64,000 bases of DNA from CAZMGY01 sp964565945 [NCBI: uncultured bacterium] (GTDB lineage Bacteria > GCA-001730085). The stretch's first letter is position 1; each line of letters begins with the position of its first letter. Of the stretch, positions 37,939 to 46,943 are shown in pieces. The notes under the pieces were generated by a model. It ran no database searches, was not told where the DNA came from, and saw only the letters and a list, made by a program, of their open reading frames with translations. The translations under genes and the position numbers were made by a program. The stretch lies in the NCBI GenBank assembly GCA_964565945.1, contig CAZMGY010000030.1:24381-88380 (forward strand). The letters run 5' to 3'.

Positions 37939-38750
37939 GAAAAAAACGACTCTTTCAAATGATCAATAAATGAGCTTAACTCAAATGGTTGTTTGGGATC
38001 CGAATCATGCGGTAAACAACAATAGTCCGTTAAATCAAAATGCAAGGGCGTAATCGAAATCGAGCCTAATTGGATACATTTTTCATCACTATGATCGGGT
38101 CCAATGAAAGCCTCCTTACCCCCCGCCATCCAGTAATAGGTGCGCCCATAAGTATCCTGTCTACGATCGAAATCTTCGATAAAACGCGACACCCCTTGCG
38201 TGGTGGGACAAATATCATTCACCTGCTCCAAGGCAATGTTAGGCAAATTCACGTTCAGCAACATAGAAGAATAATCCATTTCCACACGAGACACCACATC
38301 GCACAAAGACTCAACCATTTTAATGCTAGCTCCAAAATGAGGCTCTTGGAAAATGGTTAGCGAGACAGCCACCGCAGGAACCCCCTGAATCGCCGCCTCA
38401 ACAGCACCTGCAACGGTTCCCGAATAAATCACATTGATTCCCAAGTTTGGGCCTAAATTAATCCCCGAAATCACTAAGTCGGGTGGCTCAACAAAAATTT
38501 GATGCAAAGCCATCTTTACACAGTCAGCAGGTGTCCCATTGATAGCATAACGCTCAATGCCATCGTCTTTTTCAACGGTTGCAATCCTCAAAGGATGTTT
38601 AAGAGTGATGCCATGCCCACAAGCACTGCGCTCTTCGGTGGGAGCAACCACCGTCACATCGGCTTGACCGCGCAAAGCACTGCACATAGCGTCCATCCCT
38701 GGGGCATGAATACCATCATCATTGGTGATTAATAGACGTAAAGGTTTCAT
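37935..38750 (-). CDS. surE: 5'/3'-nucleotidase SurE
   Basis: 271 residues from the ATG at 38750, which has GGGAG seven bases upstream; an ATG at 38768 overlaps the ABC gene stop but has a weaker site. The metal site appears as ITNDDGIHAPGM, with APTEERSACGHGITL, GTPADCVKMAL and VISGINLGPNLG. It hydrolyses nucleoside monophosphates in stationary-phase or stress housekeeping. It is encoded between the ABC exporter and rlmH. Confidence 0.96.
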   Translation of the reverse strand: MKPLRLLITNDDGIHAPGMDAMCSALRGQADVTVVAPTEERSACGHGITLKHPLRIATVEKDDGIERYAINGTPADCVKMALHQIFVEPPDLVISGINLGPNLGINVIYSGTVAGAVEAAIQGVPAVAVSLTIFQEPHFGASIKMVESLCDVVSRVEMDYSSMLLNVNLPNIALEQVNDICPTTQGVSRFIEDFDRRQDTYGRTYYWMAGGKEAFIGPDHSDEKCIQLGSISITPLHFDLTDYCCLPHDSDPKQPFELSSFIDHLKESFFS

Positions 38751-38764
38751 TGATTTCTCCCGAC

Positions 38765-40537
38765 TCATTTTTGTTTTAACATATCTCGATAGAGCTTAGG
38801 AAACAACTGGCCTTTCTTCATCAGTGTCTCAAAACAACCTTGCTCCTGTATTGTGCCACGATCCATCACGATAATCCAGTCAGCATCCACCACAGACTCT
38901 AAGCGATGTGTAACTTTAATCACTGTTTTCCCCAACCAAATATCTTTTAGCTCAGCTTCAAGTTTCTTTTCTGTTTCACGATCCAAAGAACTTGTCGCCT
39001 CATCCAAAATAAAAATATCAGGACTATTCACCAAAGCACGCGCAATCATTAGGCGTTGCTGCTGCCCTCCCGATAAAGTCAGAGCTCCTGGCCCTAATAT
39101 ATCCTCCCAGCCCAACAGTCTTTGGGCTAAAAATTCTTCCAAATGAGCTCTTCGCGCAATTTCTTGCAAATCTTCTTCCGAAACCTTGCGTCCCATTGTC
39201 ACGTTATCTCGAATAGTTCCTGCAAAAAAGAACCTCTCTTGAGGAATATAACCCACCGATGCCAAAAAACCTTGCGGTTCAAGCTCTTTGAGCTCTTGAC
39301 CATCCACCCAAACATGCCCCGTATAATGGTCATACAAACGCAAGATAATATGTAATAACGACGATTTACCCGCACCAGAAGCTCCCACAATCACAGTTGT
39401 TTCTCCCTGACCCAATTTTAACGAAACATCACGAAGAATCTGCCGTTCATTCAAACGCAAACTCACACCCTCACAAACAATCGCATCCAAAAACCTCTTG
39501 TAAGATAATACATAATCTTGCTTGACAGGCTGTGGGAGACCCAAGAAGCCGTAGGTTTTTTCGAAATCAGGCCAAAACTGAACCACCGTAATAGCATCAA
39601 TAGCCAAAGCTTGTATCGCTGGAAACAAACGCATCAAAATAATGACCGCCATACCCAATAAGGGAAGCAACGCTTCGCAGTTATCGGGAAAATAATAAAA
39701 CAACACATATGTCGACACAGCAATTGTTAAATACAGACTAAACATCGATAGGATATGAGGAATATCTCCCGCCATAATAGCCTTAACGCGTGATTGTATG
39801 TATTGAATAGCATTATAATGAACTTTGTTCGTCCATAAATCGGTTAAAGACAGGGTTCGCAAGATCTTCATCCCTAGCAAAATTTCACTATAGACTTTCT
39901 GTTGCTCCTCCCAATGTTTGGTGGCCAAATGCCGTGCATGGTAAACCATGCGTCCCGACAACCTTCGCACGATCATAAGATAAAAAACACCAAACGATAA
40001 AACCCCTAAAGTAATCCATGGTTCAAAGAGAGTCATCAAAATCAACAAAAGAGCAATTTTAACCACCTGGCCCACCACCCGAAAGAAGGCATCCAAACCA
40101 TCAAGCATTTGAATCGATGAAGTTCCTGCCACAAAGGACCATGATTTCATATGTTCTTGCGTGAATTGAACATAGGGTGTGGTTAAAAAAAGCTGGGCTA
40201 ACTGCTTTTGATTATTGAGCGACACATGTGTGACACATTTTTGAGACAAAACCAGCGCCCCCAACCGAGCCAATAGCGTCAAACAGGTCATCAATAGAAA
40301 AAAGCCAAGCACCACATCCAACGAATAGGTGAACCCCAAGGTTGTCAGTGTATTCTCATAAAATTCTAACATCTGGGAAGATGATTTTTGATCGAACACA
40401 AACACCAAAACAGGATAAAAAACAGCCAGATTCAAAAATTCCAACACAGACACCAGCACAACCACCATCAAGGTGAGCATGGTTAACCAGGGGGTTCCTT
40501 GCAAAAACCGTGCAATCACCTTATAAGCATGTCTCAT
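38765..40537 (-). CDS. ABC exporter, membrane and ATPase domains fused
   Basis: 590 residues from the ATG at 40537, one base after the upstream stop; the longer frame to 40603 would overlap the glycosyltransferase. Residues 1-330 hold about six membrane helices. Residues 350-590 are the nucleotide-binding domain with Walker A VGASGAGKSS, signature LSGGQQQR, Walker B IFILDEATSSLD and the H-loop THRLESV. It resembles MsbA-like or polysaccharide/lipid exporters. The next-door glycosyltransferase suggests glycolipid or glycan export. Confidence 0.88.
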   Translation of the reverse strand: MRHAYKVIARFLQGTPWLTMLTLMVVVLVSVLEFLNLAVFYPVLVFVFDQKSSSQMLEFYENTLTTLGFTYSLDVVLGFFLLMTCLTLLARLGALVLSQKCVTHVSLNNQKQLAQLFLTTPYVQFTQEHMKSWSFVAGTSSIQMLDGLDAFFRVVGQVVKIALLLILMTLFEPWITLGVLSFGVFYLMIVRRLSGRMVYHARHLATKHWEEQQKVYSEILLGMKILRTLSLTDLWTNKVHYNAIQYIQSRVKAIMAGDIPHILSMFSLYLTIAVSTYVLFYYFPDNCEALLPLLGMAVIILMRLFPAIQALAIDAITVVQFWPDFEKTYGFLGLPQPVKQDYVLSYKRFLDAIVCEGVSLRLNERQILRDVSLKLGQGETTVIVGASGAGKSSLLHIILRLYDHYTGHVWVDGQELKELEPQGFLASVGYIPQERFFFAGTIRDNVTMGRKVSEEDLQEIARRAHLEEFLAQRLLGWEDILGPGALTLSGGQQQRLMIARALVNSPDIFILDEATSSLDRETEKKLEAELKDIWLGKTVIKVTHRLESVVDADWIIVMDRGTIQEQGCFETLMKKGQLFPKLYRDMLKQK

Positions 40538-40538
40538 T

Positions 40539-41432
40539 TCACCACAGGCCTTTACGATTAGCCCACAATAGCCATTGCGGTAATTTCTCCAAAATCTCCT
40601 CAACCTGCTTAACTGTTTTGTGTTCTAGATTGTTAAGTGAATCCGTGTCCACAGCTTGTCTTTCGGATATACTCATCAAATCTAGAGGATCAACGGTATC
40701 AAAAGAATACTGGTGAACAAAATCTTGCCCCGAAAAAGGTGCCTCAAATTCTTTATAAACCAAAGCCTCCCAATCTCTCTCTTGCTGATGCCCCCAAGAT
40801 CTCACTTTATGCAACATTTGCTCTTTGGTGCGCACCCAACTCAAGTGATGCACCATAGGTTGACCATCCAAACCCAGCACCCGCTTCCATGTTTTTCTCC
40901 CATTGAGGGCATAGCGCTCCCTTTTCGAAAACACCTGCTTAGGCGAAATAGTGGTCTTTTTAATCCAAGTGCCCGCATATTCGGTTTGTTTAGCCCGATA
41001 ACAAATATCTCGAAAATACCAATAAGCTTCAAATGTTACAGTTCGCACAGAATTAAGAAACGAGGAGATAAACCATTCTTTTATCCGATCTGCATCCATA
41101 ATTTCATCATCGTCCAAAAAAAAGACACCCTCACATTCATCCAAAGCTAAGTACCCTAGCCACCGTCCCAAATTGATGCCAAAATGCGGCCCATAGCTCT
41201 TCGTCCACTGATCTGAATAAGGAAACATCAGCCACCGCACATCAGGGTAAAGACGTGCCAAATCAAGAAAATACGTTTCTGGTTCAGGTGTTCCATCCAG
41301 AAGATGATCACACACCACCACCACCACCTGATCACAGATCTTCAAAGTCTGATCAATACAGGGTCTTATAAAGTCACGCCCCAGACTACAATGATTGATC
41401 ACACATGCATGCTTAAGATTTGTCTGATTCAT
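40539..41432 (-). CDS. glycosyltransferase-like protein with DDD metal motif
   Basis: 297 residues, no signal peptide. GVFFLDDDEIMDADRI carries the acidic metal-binding cluster of GT-A enzymes (family 2 or 92-like). The early part (CDQVVVVVCDHLLDGTPEPE) fits the nucleotide-sugar-binding sheet. The C-terminal part (WVRTKEQMLHKVRSWGHQ) is helical. It probably transfers a sugar to a surface polymer carried by the adjacent ABC exporter. The specific family is uncertain. Confidence 0.65.
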   Translation of the reverse strand: MNQTNLKHACVINHCSLGRDFIRPCIDQTLKICDQVVVVVCDHLLDGTPEPETYFLDLARLYPDVRWLMFPYSDQWTKSYGPHFGINLGRWLGYLALDECEGVFFLDDDEIMDADRIKEWFISSFLNSVRTVTFEAYWYFRDICYRAKQTEYAGTWIKKTTISPKQVFSKRERYALNGRKTWKRVLGLDGQPMVHHLSWVRTKEQMLHKVRSWGHQQERDWEALVYKEFEAPFSGQDFVHQYSFDTVDPLDLMSISERQAVDTDSLNNLEHKTVKQVEEILEKLPQWLLWANRKGLW

Positions 41433-41453
41433 AACACCCAGCAGTATATCCCA

Positions 41454-41488
41454 TAAAAAAAGCGCCTTGCAATCAAGTAAGGCGCTTT
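41454..41488 (-). terminator. Rho-independent terminator after the CBM-like gene
   Basis: A perfect 10-bp stem, AAAGCGCCTT (41459-41468) with AAGGCGCTTT (41479-41488), 10-base loop, followed on the minus strand by a run of seven T (41460-41454). It ends the transcript of the 41518-42099 gene and separates it from the glycosyltransferase unit. Confidence 0.92.
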
Positions 41489-41517
41489 CAAAAGCATTAA
41501 CTCTTTAAATGAAAATT

Positions 41518-42099
41518 TTAAAGAGTTTGAAAACTAACATCATCTAAGTAAAGAACACCATCTTTATCAGTCGCATTGATGTCATCAAATACAATAACAA
41601 ATTGTGCAACACTTCTCCAGTCAGTCAAACCACTGAACTTACGGAAAGGAACAACAATTTTTTTCCAGTCACTTGTCACACCTGTGACCAAATAACGTCC
41701 AACTTCTCCGTTAGAGCCTTTAAGCTCTACTTTGAACTGTGTTGTGTAACCTGTTTTTTTATCTCCAACTACATAGAACACTAGCGAGTTGTATTCTCTT
41801 AAATCAACATTGTTTAGATGCATCCAACAACCGTTGTAAGCCGGATTAGGTGAATCAACATCATAATCCAATTTGAGAGAGTATCCAGAGTCGCCATTGC
41901 GAATATCGCCATCGAAAGAATCATTACAGAACTGAGTTGTATCTTTCTCATCTTTGTCCCAGGTGCCGAAGTTTCCACCTAAAAAATTAGGCTTGGACAT
42001 ATCGTTAAAGTCATCCACTAACAACACATTAGCATGCGCTACTACCACCGACGTCAGAATTAGTCCTACCGAAGCTACTACCACTTTCATCATCTTCAT
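41518..42099 (-). CDS. secreted CBM-like beta-sandwich protein
   Basis: 193 residues from the ATG at 42099 behind AAAGGAGAG. The signal peptide is MKVVVASVGLILTSVVVAHA. The mature part is one beta-sandwich with the CBM11/CIA30-like pattern: LVDDFNDM at the start, SGYSLKLDYDV, VDLREYNSLVFYVVGD, W-KKIVVPFRKF and DGVLYLDDVSFQ at the end. The same module is at the N-terminus of the 42731-44215 protein. It probably binds carbohydrate outside the inner membrane. A strong terminator follows. Confidence 0.75.
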   Translation of the reverse strand: MKMMKVVVASVGLILTSVVVAHANVLLVDDFNDMSKPNFLGGNFGTWDKDEKDTTQFCNDSFDGDIRNGDSGYSLKLDYDVDSPNPAYNGCWMHLNNVDLREYNSLVFYVVGDKKTGYTTQFKVELKGSNGEVGRYLVTGVTSDWKKIVVPFRKFSGLTDWRSVAQFVIVFDDINATDKDGVLYLDDVSFQTL

Positions 42100-42173
42100 T
42101 TTTGGTCTCTCCTTTTTTTTACACAAAACGAATCAATCACCTTTTCCCTAAGTTCTTTGAGGCTCTAGGCCTC

Positions 42174-42617
42174 CTAATGTTTTCTATCGTCATCCGTTCC
42201 ATCTTGACCATCTCGACCCACCGAATACAAATCAAAATAACGACCATCAACCAGTGACGCATGTTTCCGATAACGAAACGGCTGTCCCCAGGCGTCTAAG
42301 ATGTTTCCAGCATCATTCACATCTCGGCCTTTTTTGAGCTCGATGTATGGCCCACGCCAACGAGATCCCAAAGAAGCAAGCCCCAGACCTTTCGTCCCGT
42401 GAACTAAGGCCCACAAAGTAAGCGAATCGGGATAAACACCCATATCCACTTTGTAAAGTTTAAGCGCCAAAGCCAGCGAGGCCAATTGAGCCTCCGTCTT
42501 AGCTTCAAACGCACGGTTACGAGAGGTTCGCAAGGACGGCAAAGCTATACTTGCCAAAATCACCATCACCGAAATGACTGTTAACACCTCTAGTAAGGTA
42601 AATCCTCGTCTACTCAT
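42174..42617 (-). CDS. gspG: type II secretion major pseudopilin GspG-like
   Basis: 147 residues from an ATG at 42617; an ATG at 42632 is possible but has no ribosome site. A short basic leader ends in Gly (MSRRG) and the mature protein would begin FTLLEVLTVISVMVILASIALP, the class III prepilin signal with Glu5. The GspG tail follows: TEAQLASLALALKLYK, YPDSL, RGPYIEL, DAWGQPFRYR, YSVGRDGQDGTDDD (a calcium-loop-like ending). It lies away from the other pseudopilins (49209-52754), between two CBM-like genes. A GAGGC/GCCTC hairpin follows the stop. Confidence 0.88.
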   Translation of the reverse strand: MSRRGFTLLEVLTVISVMVILASIALPSLRTSRNRAFEAKTEAQLASLALALKLYKVDMGVYPDSLTLWALVHGTKGLGLASLGSRWRGPYIELKKGRDVNDAGNILDAWGQPFRYRKHASLVDGRYFDLYSVGRDGQDGTDDDRKH

Positions 42618-42730
42618 CTCCCTGATCCCCATTCTATCATAAAGTAATTTTATTTTACAATAAGATTTTAAAGCTCTAAATAAATCACCTGTTCAAAGAA
42701 TTATAATTCAGGACAAATCCTCGGTAACGT

Positions 42731-44215
42731 TTATTGAATGCCATCCTGGACCTCCTGAATCTTTAACACCATTACCTTACGATGACTGTGGTCTCCCACA
42801 AACACCAAGGATTCATTATTCTTAATAATAACATCAATAAATTTTAATTGTCCCAGACGATCCAAGTGGCTTACGCCCAAATATTTCCAATTTTTATCAA
42901 ACACATAAATCCCCTTAGCTTTGGACGAAATCACCAAACAGCTTCCCGATATAGGATCAAAAGCACAATCCGAAGAAATAAAAAAGGCGCCTTTTTCATC
43001 GATGCATTTGGCTGAACTCACATATTTTCCATCAAGATCAAATTTATCAATCGAAGATGCAGCCTCATCCATAACATACATATAACCTTGGTGAATTTTG
43101 AGCCGCACCGGCTCCAAAAAGAAGCTAGCCTTTCCCTGCTTTTTCCAAAACAATTGGCCCGACTTACCATCGGATCTATATTTCCAAATCGTGTTGTCCG
43201 AAATATCGAGAACATAGACATAGCCTTCATCATCCACCGCAATATCTTTCAACTCACCAAAAGGCTTTCCATCTCCACGCCAAGTTAACAAGCCTTTTTG
43301 AGCAAAAGTCTCATCCACCACACCTTCGGTCGATAATTTTTGCAAACGTTTATTCACGCTATCGGCCACATAAAAAGCTGTCTTTTCGGGATTAAACGAA
43401 ATCGCCAAAGGTTCATTAAATTCTCCTAAACTTTGCCCTAAACGACCAATTTCTTGCACATAGTGTCCATTTTGATCGTACTTAAAGATAAATGAACCCA
43501 TTTTTTGAACTATAAACAAATTTCCTTGAACATCGCAAGCCAAATCGACCGCAGAAACAATAGGAATCCCCTCCATAAGATTCCCTACCTTCTCCTTACC
43601 CTCTTCCGACAAGTGTATTTGAGAGCTCACGTTATCTAAGTTTTTCTTGGACAGAGTAATATGATCTATATAAAGCGTTCCTTTAGCCTGAGCATCGTTG
43701 GGCGCAACAAAAAGAAAAAGGTTTTTAATATTGCTTTGATCTAACTTTAACTTAGAAAAATTAAATTCGAGATCATTCCACTGATCGGCATTCAAGGCTG
43801 TCTTAATTCCTACATTGGCTTGCTCACCCCGACGGTCTTCCATTTTGAGCAATAGTTTGACCGACCCAAACACACGTATACGTAACACATCGTAATCACT
43901 AAAATTGCACTTGGGATTAATCGAATCAAAATAAGCCCCCACCAATTGAAACGGAGCCGATTTCTCGTAATCCAGTTTCATTGAATACTTCCCTTTGTAA
44001 GCTTTTTTTTGATTAATGGTGTAAGTGTAAACTTTATCTTCATCCAAATGCCACCATCCCGTACTTGTCACAGGGCTCCATAAATTGGCATCTTCAAAAT
44101 CTTCAATCACAACCTCATAAGGGATCTTTGCCCCTAAGGCAACAGCCAAAAAGAGACTCCCTACAACACTATTGATAACTACGTTCACAGCTGAATTTTT
44201 CCCTTTGATACTCAA
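42731..44215 (-). CDS. secreted NHL-repeat propeller with N-terminal CBM-like domain
   Basis: 494 residues. The N-terminal hydrophobic stretch (VVINSVVGSLFLAVALGA) is a signal peptide. Residues about 34-180 form a CBM11/CIA30-like sandwich (VIEDFEDANLW, YSMKLDYEK, GTLYIDHITLSKK). Residues 225-490 are an NHL-type beta-propeller (DLACDVQGNLFIVQK, FNEPLAISFN, LKDIAVDDEGYVYVLDISDNTI). Such propellers bind protein or sugar. The start lies 47 bases inside the HAD gene. No anchor is visible at the C-terminus, so it is probably periplasmic or secreted. Confidence 0.78.
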   Translation of the reverse strand: MSIKGKNSAVNVVINSVVGSLFLAVALGAKIPYEVVIEDFEDANLWSPVTSTGWWHLDEDKVYTYTINQKKAYKGKYSMKLDYEKSAPFQLVGAYFDSINPKCNFSDYDVLRIRVFGSVKLLLKMEDRRGEQANVGIKTALNADQWNDLEFNFSKLKLDQSNIKNLFLFVAPNDAQAKGTLYIDHITLSKKNLDNVSSQIHLSEEGKEKVGNLMEGIPIVSAVDLACDVQGNLFIVQKMGSFIFKYDQNGHYVQEIGRLGQSLGEFNEPLAISFNPEKTAFYVADSVNKRLQKLSTEGVVDETFAQKGLLTWRGDGKPFGELKDIAVDDEGYVYVLDISDNTIWKYRSDGKSGQLFWKKQGKASFFLEPVRLKIHQGYMYVMDEAASSIDKFDLDGKYVSSAKCIDEKGAFFISSDCAFDPISGSCLVISSKAKGIYVFDKNWKYLGVSHLDRLGQLKFIDVIIKNNESLVFVGDHSHRKVMVLKIQEVQDGIQ

Positions 44216-45035
44216 TTTGAGACATACTTTTGTTTAATAACAGCTGCGTCCTCTTACATAAAGCCCTGTTGAGCCTATAATCGGCTGGCGCAATAAAGTC
44301 AACTCGTTGCGCATTTAGTAACTCTTTGCACTTCTTAAGCTGCTTGGATGTATTAGGCTTATACACCGCAATCGCATAACCACCATTATTTTTAGTGACC
44401 GTCATACTCGGCACATCGGTCAGGCCATCTCCAATATAGATAATCTGCGAAAAAGGTATCGGGCGCTCATCTTCGGGCATGTAATCGTTCACATTTTCAT
44501 GAATGCCTTCGCGCCCCTTATTGATCCTAAAAATATATTGGGTTTTTTCGGTTCCTGTGATCAAAATATTGGGAAAACGCGCTGCATCGTGATGATCAAA
44601 ATAATAGGCCGACGCATAAATTCGTTCGAAATGATGTTTAATATCGATCCCCTCTAATATTTCCTTCATGCCTGCCGAAATGATATAGTGTTTAACATTG
44701 ATGTGCCCATCGCTTTTGACATGAACATAATCATTGATCTGATCGAACCATTCTTTCACCCCATCAAAATATTTAATATTTTGAGCCATCGCCGCAAAAT
44801 CTTCAGGAGCAATGTGTTCTTCATTTTTTTCGGCATACTTAATTAGCAAGCGCATATAGGTCAACATTTCATCGGCATCCTCTTTGAGAGCCTCCTTCGA
44901 CACTTCTTCCCAAAACTCCTTGGGATTAATCCCCATCTTCGGCAATACGGTGTACTCTTGCATCGGCTGAGGAGACAAGGTGCCATCAAAATCATAGATC
45001 ATTGCAATGGTGTTTTTGGTGTAGTTCAGCCCCAT
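44169..45035 (-). CDS. HAD-family phosphatase
   Basis: 288 residues from the ATG at 45035, preceded by TTGGGAT; a TTG at 45047 is the alternative. HAD motif I is IYDFDGTLSPQP, motif II is in HYIISAGMKEIL and motif III in IYIGDGLTDVPSMTV. The cap region is helical and larger than in phosphoserine phosphatase. The layout resembles phosphoserine phosphatase-like HADs; the substrate is unknown. It overlaps both neighbours in a run of cytoplasmic genes. Confidence 0.82.
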   Translation of the reverse strand: MGLNYTKNTIAMIYDFDGTLSPQPMQEYTVLPKMGINPKEFWEEVSKEALKEDADEMLTYMRLLIKYAEKNEEHIAPEDFAAMAQNIKYFDGVKEWFDQINDYVHVKSDGHINVKHYIISAGMKEILEGIDIKHHFERIYASAYYFDHHDAARFPNILITGTEKTQYIFRINKGREGIHENVNDYMPEDERPIPFSQIIYIGDGLTDVPSMTVTKNNGGYAIAVYKPNTSKQLKKCKELLNAQRVDFIAPADYRLNRALCKRTQLLLNKSMSQIEYQREKFSCERSYQ

Positions 45036-45379
45036 AGTTGATCCCAAGTCTCTTCCTTAAAACCAACGGTCCCTTTGACACCATCAAGCACAAACGGTCT
45101 TTTGATCAGATTACCATTGGACGCCAAAAGCTCCAAAGCTTGTTGTTCACTCATATCGGGCAATTGATCTTTAATACCCAAAGCACGGTAGTCTTGCCCA
45201 GATGTATTGAATATTTTTTTCAATTCCCCCACTTGAGCTAACATCGTTTGCAATTCTTGAATTGAAGGAGGTATTTCGCGAATCATGATATATTGGTAGG
45301 GAATCCCTTTACTATCTAAATATTTTTGAGCTTTTCGACAGATTCCACACTTGTTGTAACCATACACTTTAAGAGCCAT
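45026..45379 (-). CDS. ArsC/Spx-family thioredoxin-fold protein
   Basis: 117 residues from the ATG at 45379, two bases after the redoxin gene stop. The fold starts LKVYGYNKCGICRKAQKYL, with a CxxC pair, and continues with IPPSIQELQTML, KKIFNTSG, and GNLIKRPFVLDG, typical of arsenate reductase ArsC, Spx or YffB proteins. The CxxC favours a Spx/YffB-like redox protein over classical ArsC, but this cannot be settled by eye. Confidence 0.8.
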   Translation of the reverse strand: MALKVYGYNKCGICRKAQKYLDSKGIPYQYIMIREIPPSIQELQTMLAQVGELKKIFNTSGQDYRALGIKDQLPDMSEQQALELLASNGNLIKRPFVLDGVKGTVGFKEETWDQLWG

Positions 45380-45381
45380 AC

Positions 45382-45936
45382 TTAAGATTCCTTCCACTTA
45401 ATAGAACAGCCCATTGAAGGGAAAGGTTTCACAGTGATCACCTCTCCTTGAAGCAGTTGCTTGATTGCATCTTTCAATTCTTCTTGGGTCACATGACTTT
45501 CATCCTTCCAGTTATCATCCATGCGGCCATGAAAAACAAGCTTTTTGTCGGCATCAAACAAATATAGATCTGGTGTGCACTGAGCCTTAAATGCTCTCGC
45601 CACCTCTTGCGTCGCATCAATCAAATAAGGAAAAGGAATTTGCCACTCTTCTATTTTTTGCAACATTTGATCGGAGGAATCTTCGGGATAATTCGGATGA
45701 ATGTTAGGATTAATCGCCACGGTTTGAATCCGTTGAGGTATCGCCCAATGAGCTAAACGAATCAAACGGGACCATATCGCCAAAGCATAAGGACAATGAT
45801 TGCAGGTAAACACCACCAAAAGTCCTTTAGATCCCACCAAACGTTCCGAAAAATACTCCTGTCCGTGGGGATCTTGCAACGAAAAAGGCGGTAAAAGTGT
45901 CCCTAAATCAATATCGATGGACTCAACCAAGGCCAT
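45382..45936 (-). CDS. peroxiredoxin-like (redoxin) protein
   Basis: 184 residues from the ATG at 45936. The thioredoxin fold contains LLVVFTCNHCPYALAIW, the CxxC pair of the PRX_like1 AhpC/TSA subgroup, and RAFKAQCTPDLYLFDADKKLVFHG. It probably reduces peroxides or disulfides in the cytoplasm, since there is no signal peptide. It is encoded with the ArsC/Spx-like protein, so the two may form a redox pair. Confidence 0.85.
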   Translation of the reverse strand: MALVESIDIDLGTLLPPFSLQDPHGQEYFSERLVGSKGLLVVFTCNHCPYALAIWSRLIRLAHWAIPQRIQTVAINPNIHPNYPEDSSDQMLQKIEEWQIPFPYLIDATQEVARAFKAQCTPDLYLFDADKKLVFHGRMDDNWKDESHVTQEELKDAIKQLLQGEVITVKPFPSMGCSIKWKES

Positions 45937-46086
45937 ATGCAACACCCTTCTTATTATTTTTATCCAAATTCAGAAGGATATTATACTCTAAAATAAATAA
46001 CTTTTCTTGTAAGGATATAACCTGATCCATAGACTCATTAGGGTACATGTAGTAAAGAAAAAACCAACATAGAGGAGATTGTAACG

Positions 46087-46233
46087 ATGAAAAAATTAAC
46101 AATTGCCATGATGTTTGCTATCGCACTGAGCGTTTCCAGCCAATTATGGGCTGGTTCTGGATGTTGCGGTGGTGATTCACCAAGCAGTGGTAGGGACAAC
46201 AGAGGTCCTTTATTAGGTTCTTATCCGTGCTAA
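46087..46233 (+). CDS. small secreted Cys-containing peptide (48 residues)
   Basis: A short gene not easily found by length. The ATG at 46087 has GAGGAG nine bases upstream. A clear signal peptide (KKLTIAMMFAIALSVSSQLWAG) leads to a mature tail of about 26 residues with a vicinal CCGG and a terminal Cys (GSGCCGGDSPSS, then LLGSYPC). The stop is one base from the stop of the convergent nucleosidase gene. A weak promoter-like TTGTAA/TAGACT pair precedes it. It could be a secreted signal, toxin-like or metal-binding peptide; function unknown. Confidence 0.72.
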   Translation: MKKLTIAMMFAIALSVSSQLWAGSGCCGGDSPSSGRDNRGPLLGSYPC

Positions 46234-46234
46234 T

Positions 46235-46882
46235 CTAGAATCGACTGAGATGTGCCACTAGGGTATCTGAAAGTTTTTGCGCAAGCTGAGGTAGGGATTT
46301 AAAAAAATCCTCCTTAGCTTGTGCATCGGCACAATCGCCGACCGCTTTAATCACCATACAAGTTAACTGAAAATCTGTACAAACCTGAACAATTCCAAAG
46401 GCTTCCATATCAACAACGTGAGCCAACAGAGCCAACTTCTTTTTATCATCCTCATTCTCAATGGGTCGATCAACTGTCACCAAAGATAAAGGCATCAAAT
46501 CTGCCCAAGGCCCTTCATTAACCGCTAAAGCCTTGTGGTCATCTTCGAATGACTCTCGCAAGTCAACATCTAACACGGTGTCAATTTGGACCACATCCCC
46601 AAGCAACAAATCATCAAGCAAGGTACCCGCTAAACCAGCATTAATAACATAACGGGGCTTGTAATGAATTAAAAGATAGCACATTGCCACTTCGGCAGCC
46701 ACTTTTCCCATACCACTGATCATACAAACAGCTTTGTGCTCCGAATTAGGCAAAGAAAACCCATAAATAGGAAAGGGTTCCTCTATCCAAATCTCGGTCT
46801 CCAAAGATTTTAAAAATGGTTTGCCTTCCGCCTTGGTGGCAAAAACAATCGCTAACACTACCTCTTGTCGCATATCATCCAT
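46235..46882 (-). CDS. MTA/SAH nucleosidase-like phosphorylase family protein
   Basis: About 215 residues from the ATG at 46882; further ATGs at 46891 and 46873 are possible. PNP/UDP fold: VFATKAEGKPF (catalytic Glu region), ISGMGKVAAEVA, VINAGLAGTL, VDMEAFGIVQ (ribose-binding Glu) and VIKAVGDCADAQ, where Asp of GDCAD matches the acid of MTAN/futalosine hydrolases. It would cleave 5'-methylthioadenosine, S-adenosylhomocysteine or a futalosine analogue. The exact nucleoside cannot be read from the sequence. Confidence 0.8.
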   Translation of the reverse strand: MDDMRQEVVLAIVFATKAEGKPFLKSLETEIWIEEPFPIYGFSLPNSEHKAVCMISGMGKVAAEVAMCYLLIHYKPRYVINAGLAGTLLDDLLLGDVVQIDTVLDVDLRESFEDDHKALAVNEGPWADLMPLSLVTVDRPIENEDDKKKLALLAHVVDMEAFGIVQVCTDFQLTCMVIKAVGDCADAQAKEDFFKSLPQLAQKLSDTLVAHLSRF

Positions 46883-46943
46883 ATGACACAATATGTTCCC
46901 TACCTAAGTCCCTCCCAGGATCATTAAAAATTACTTTCACGCC

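Noticed and set aside
40713-41150. 145-codon plus-strand frame opposite the glycosyltransferase
   Set aside because: Antisense to a gene with a clear metal motif; its own sequence is low-complexity and matches nothing known.
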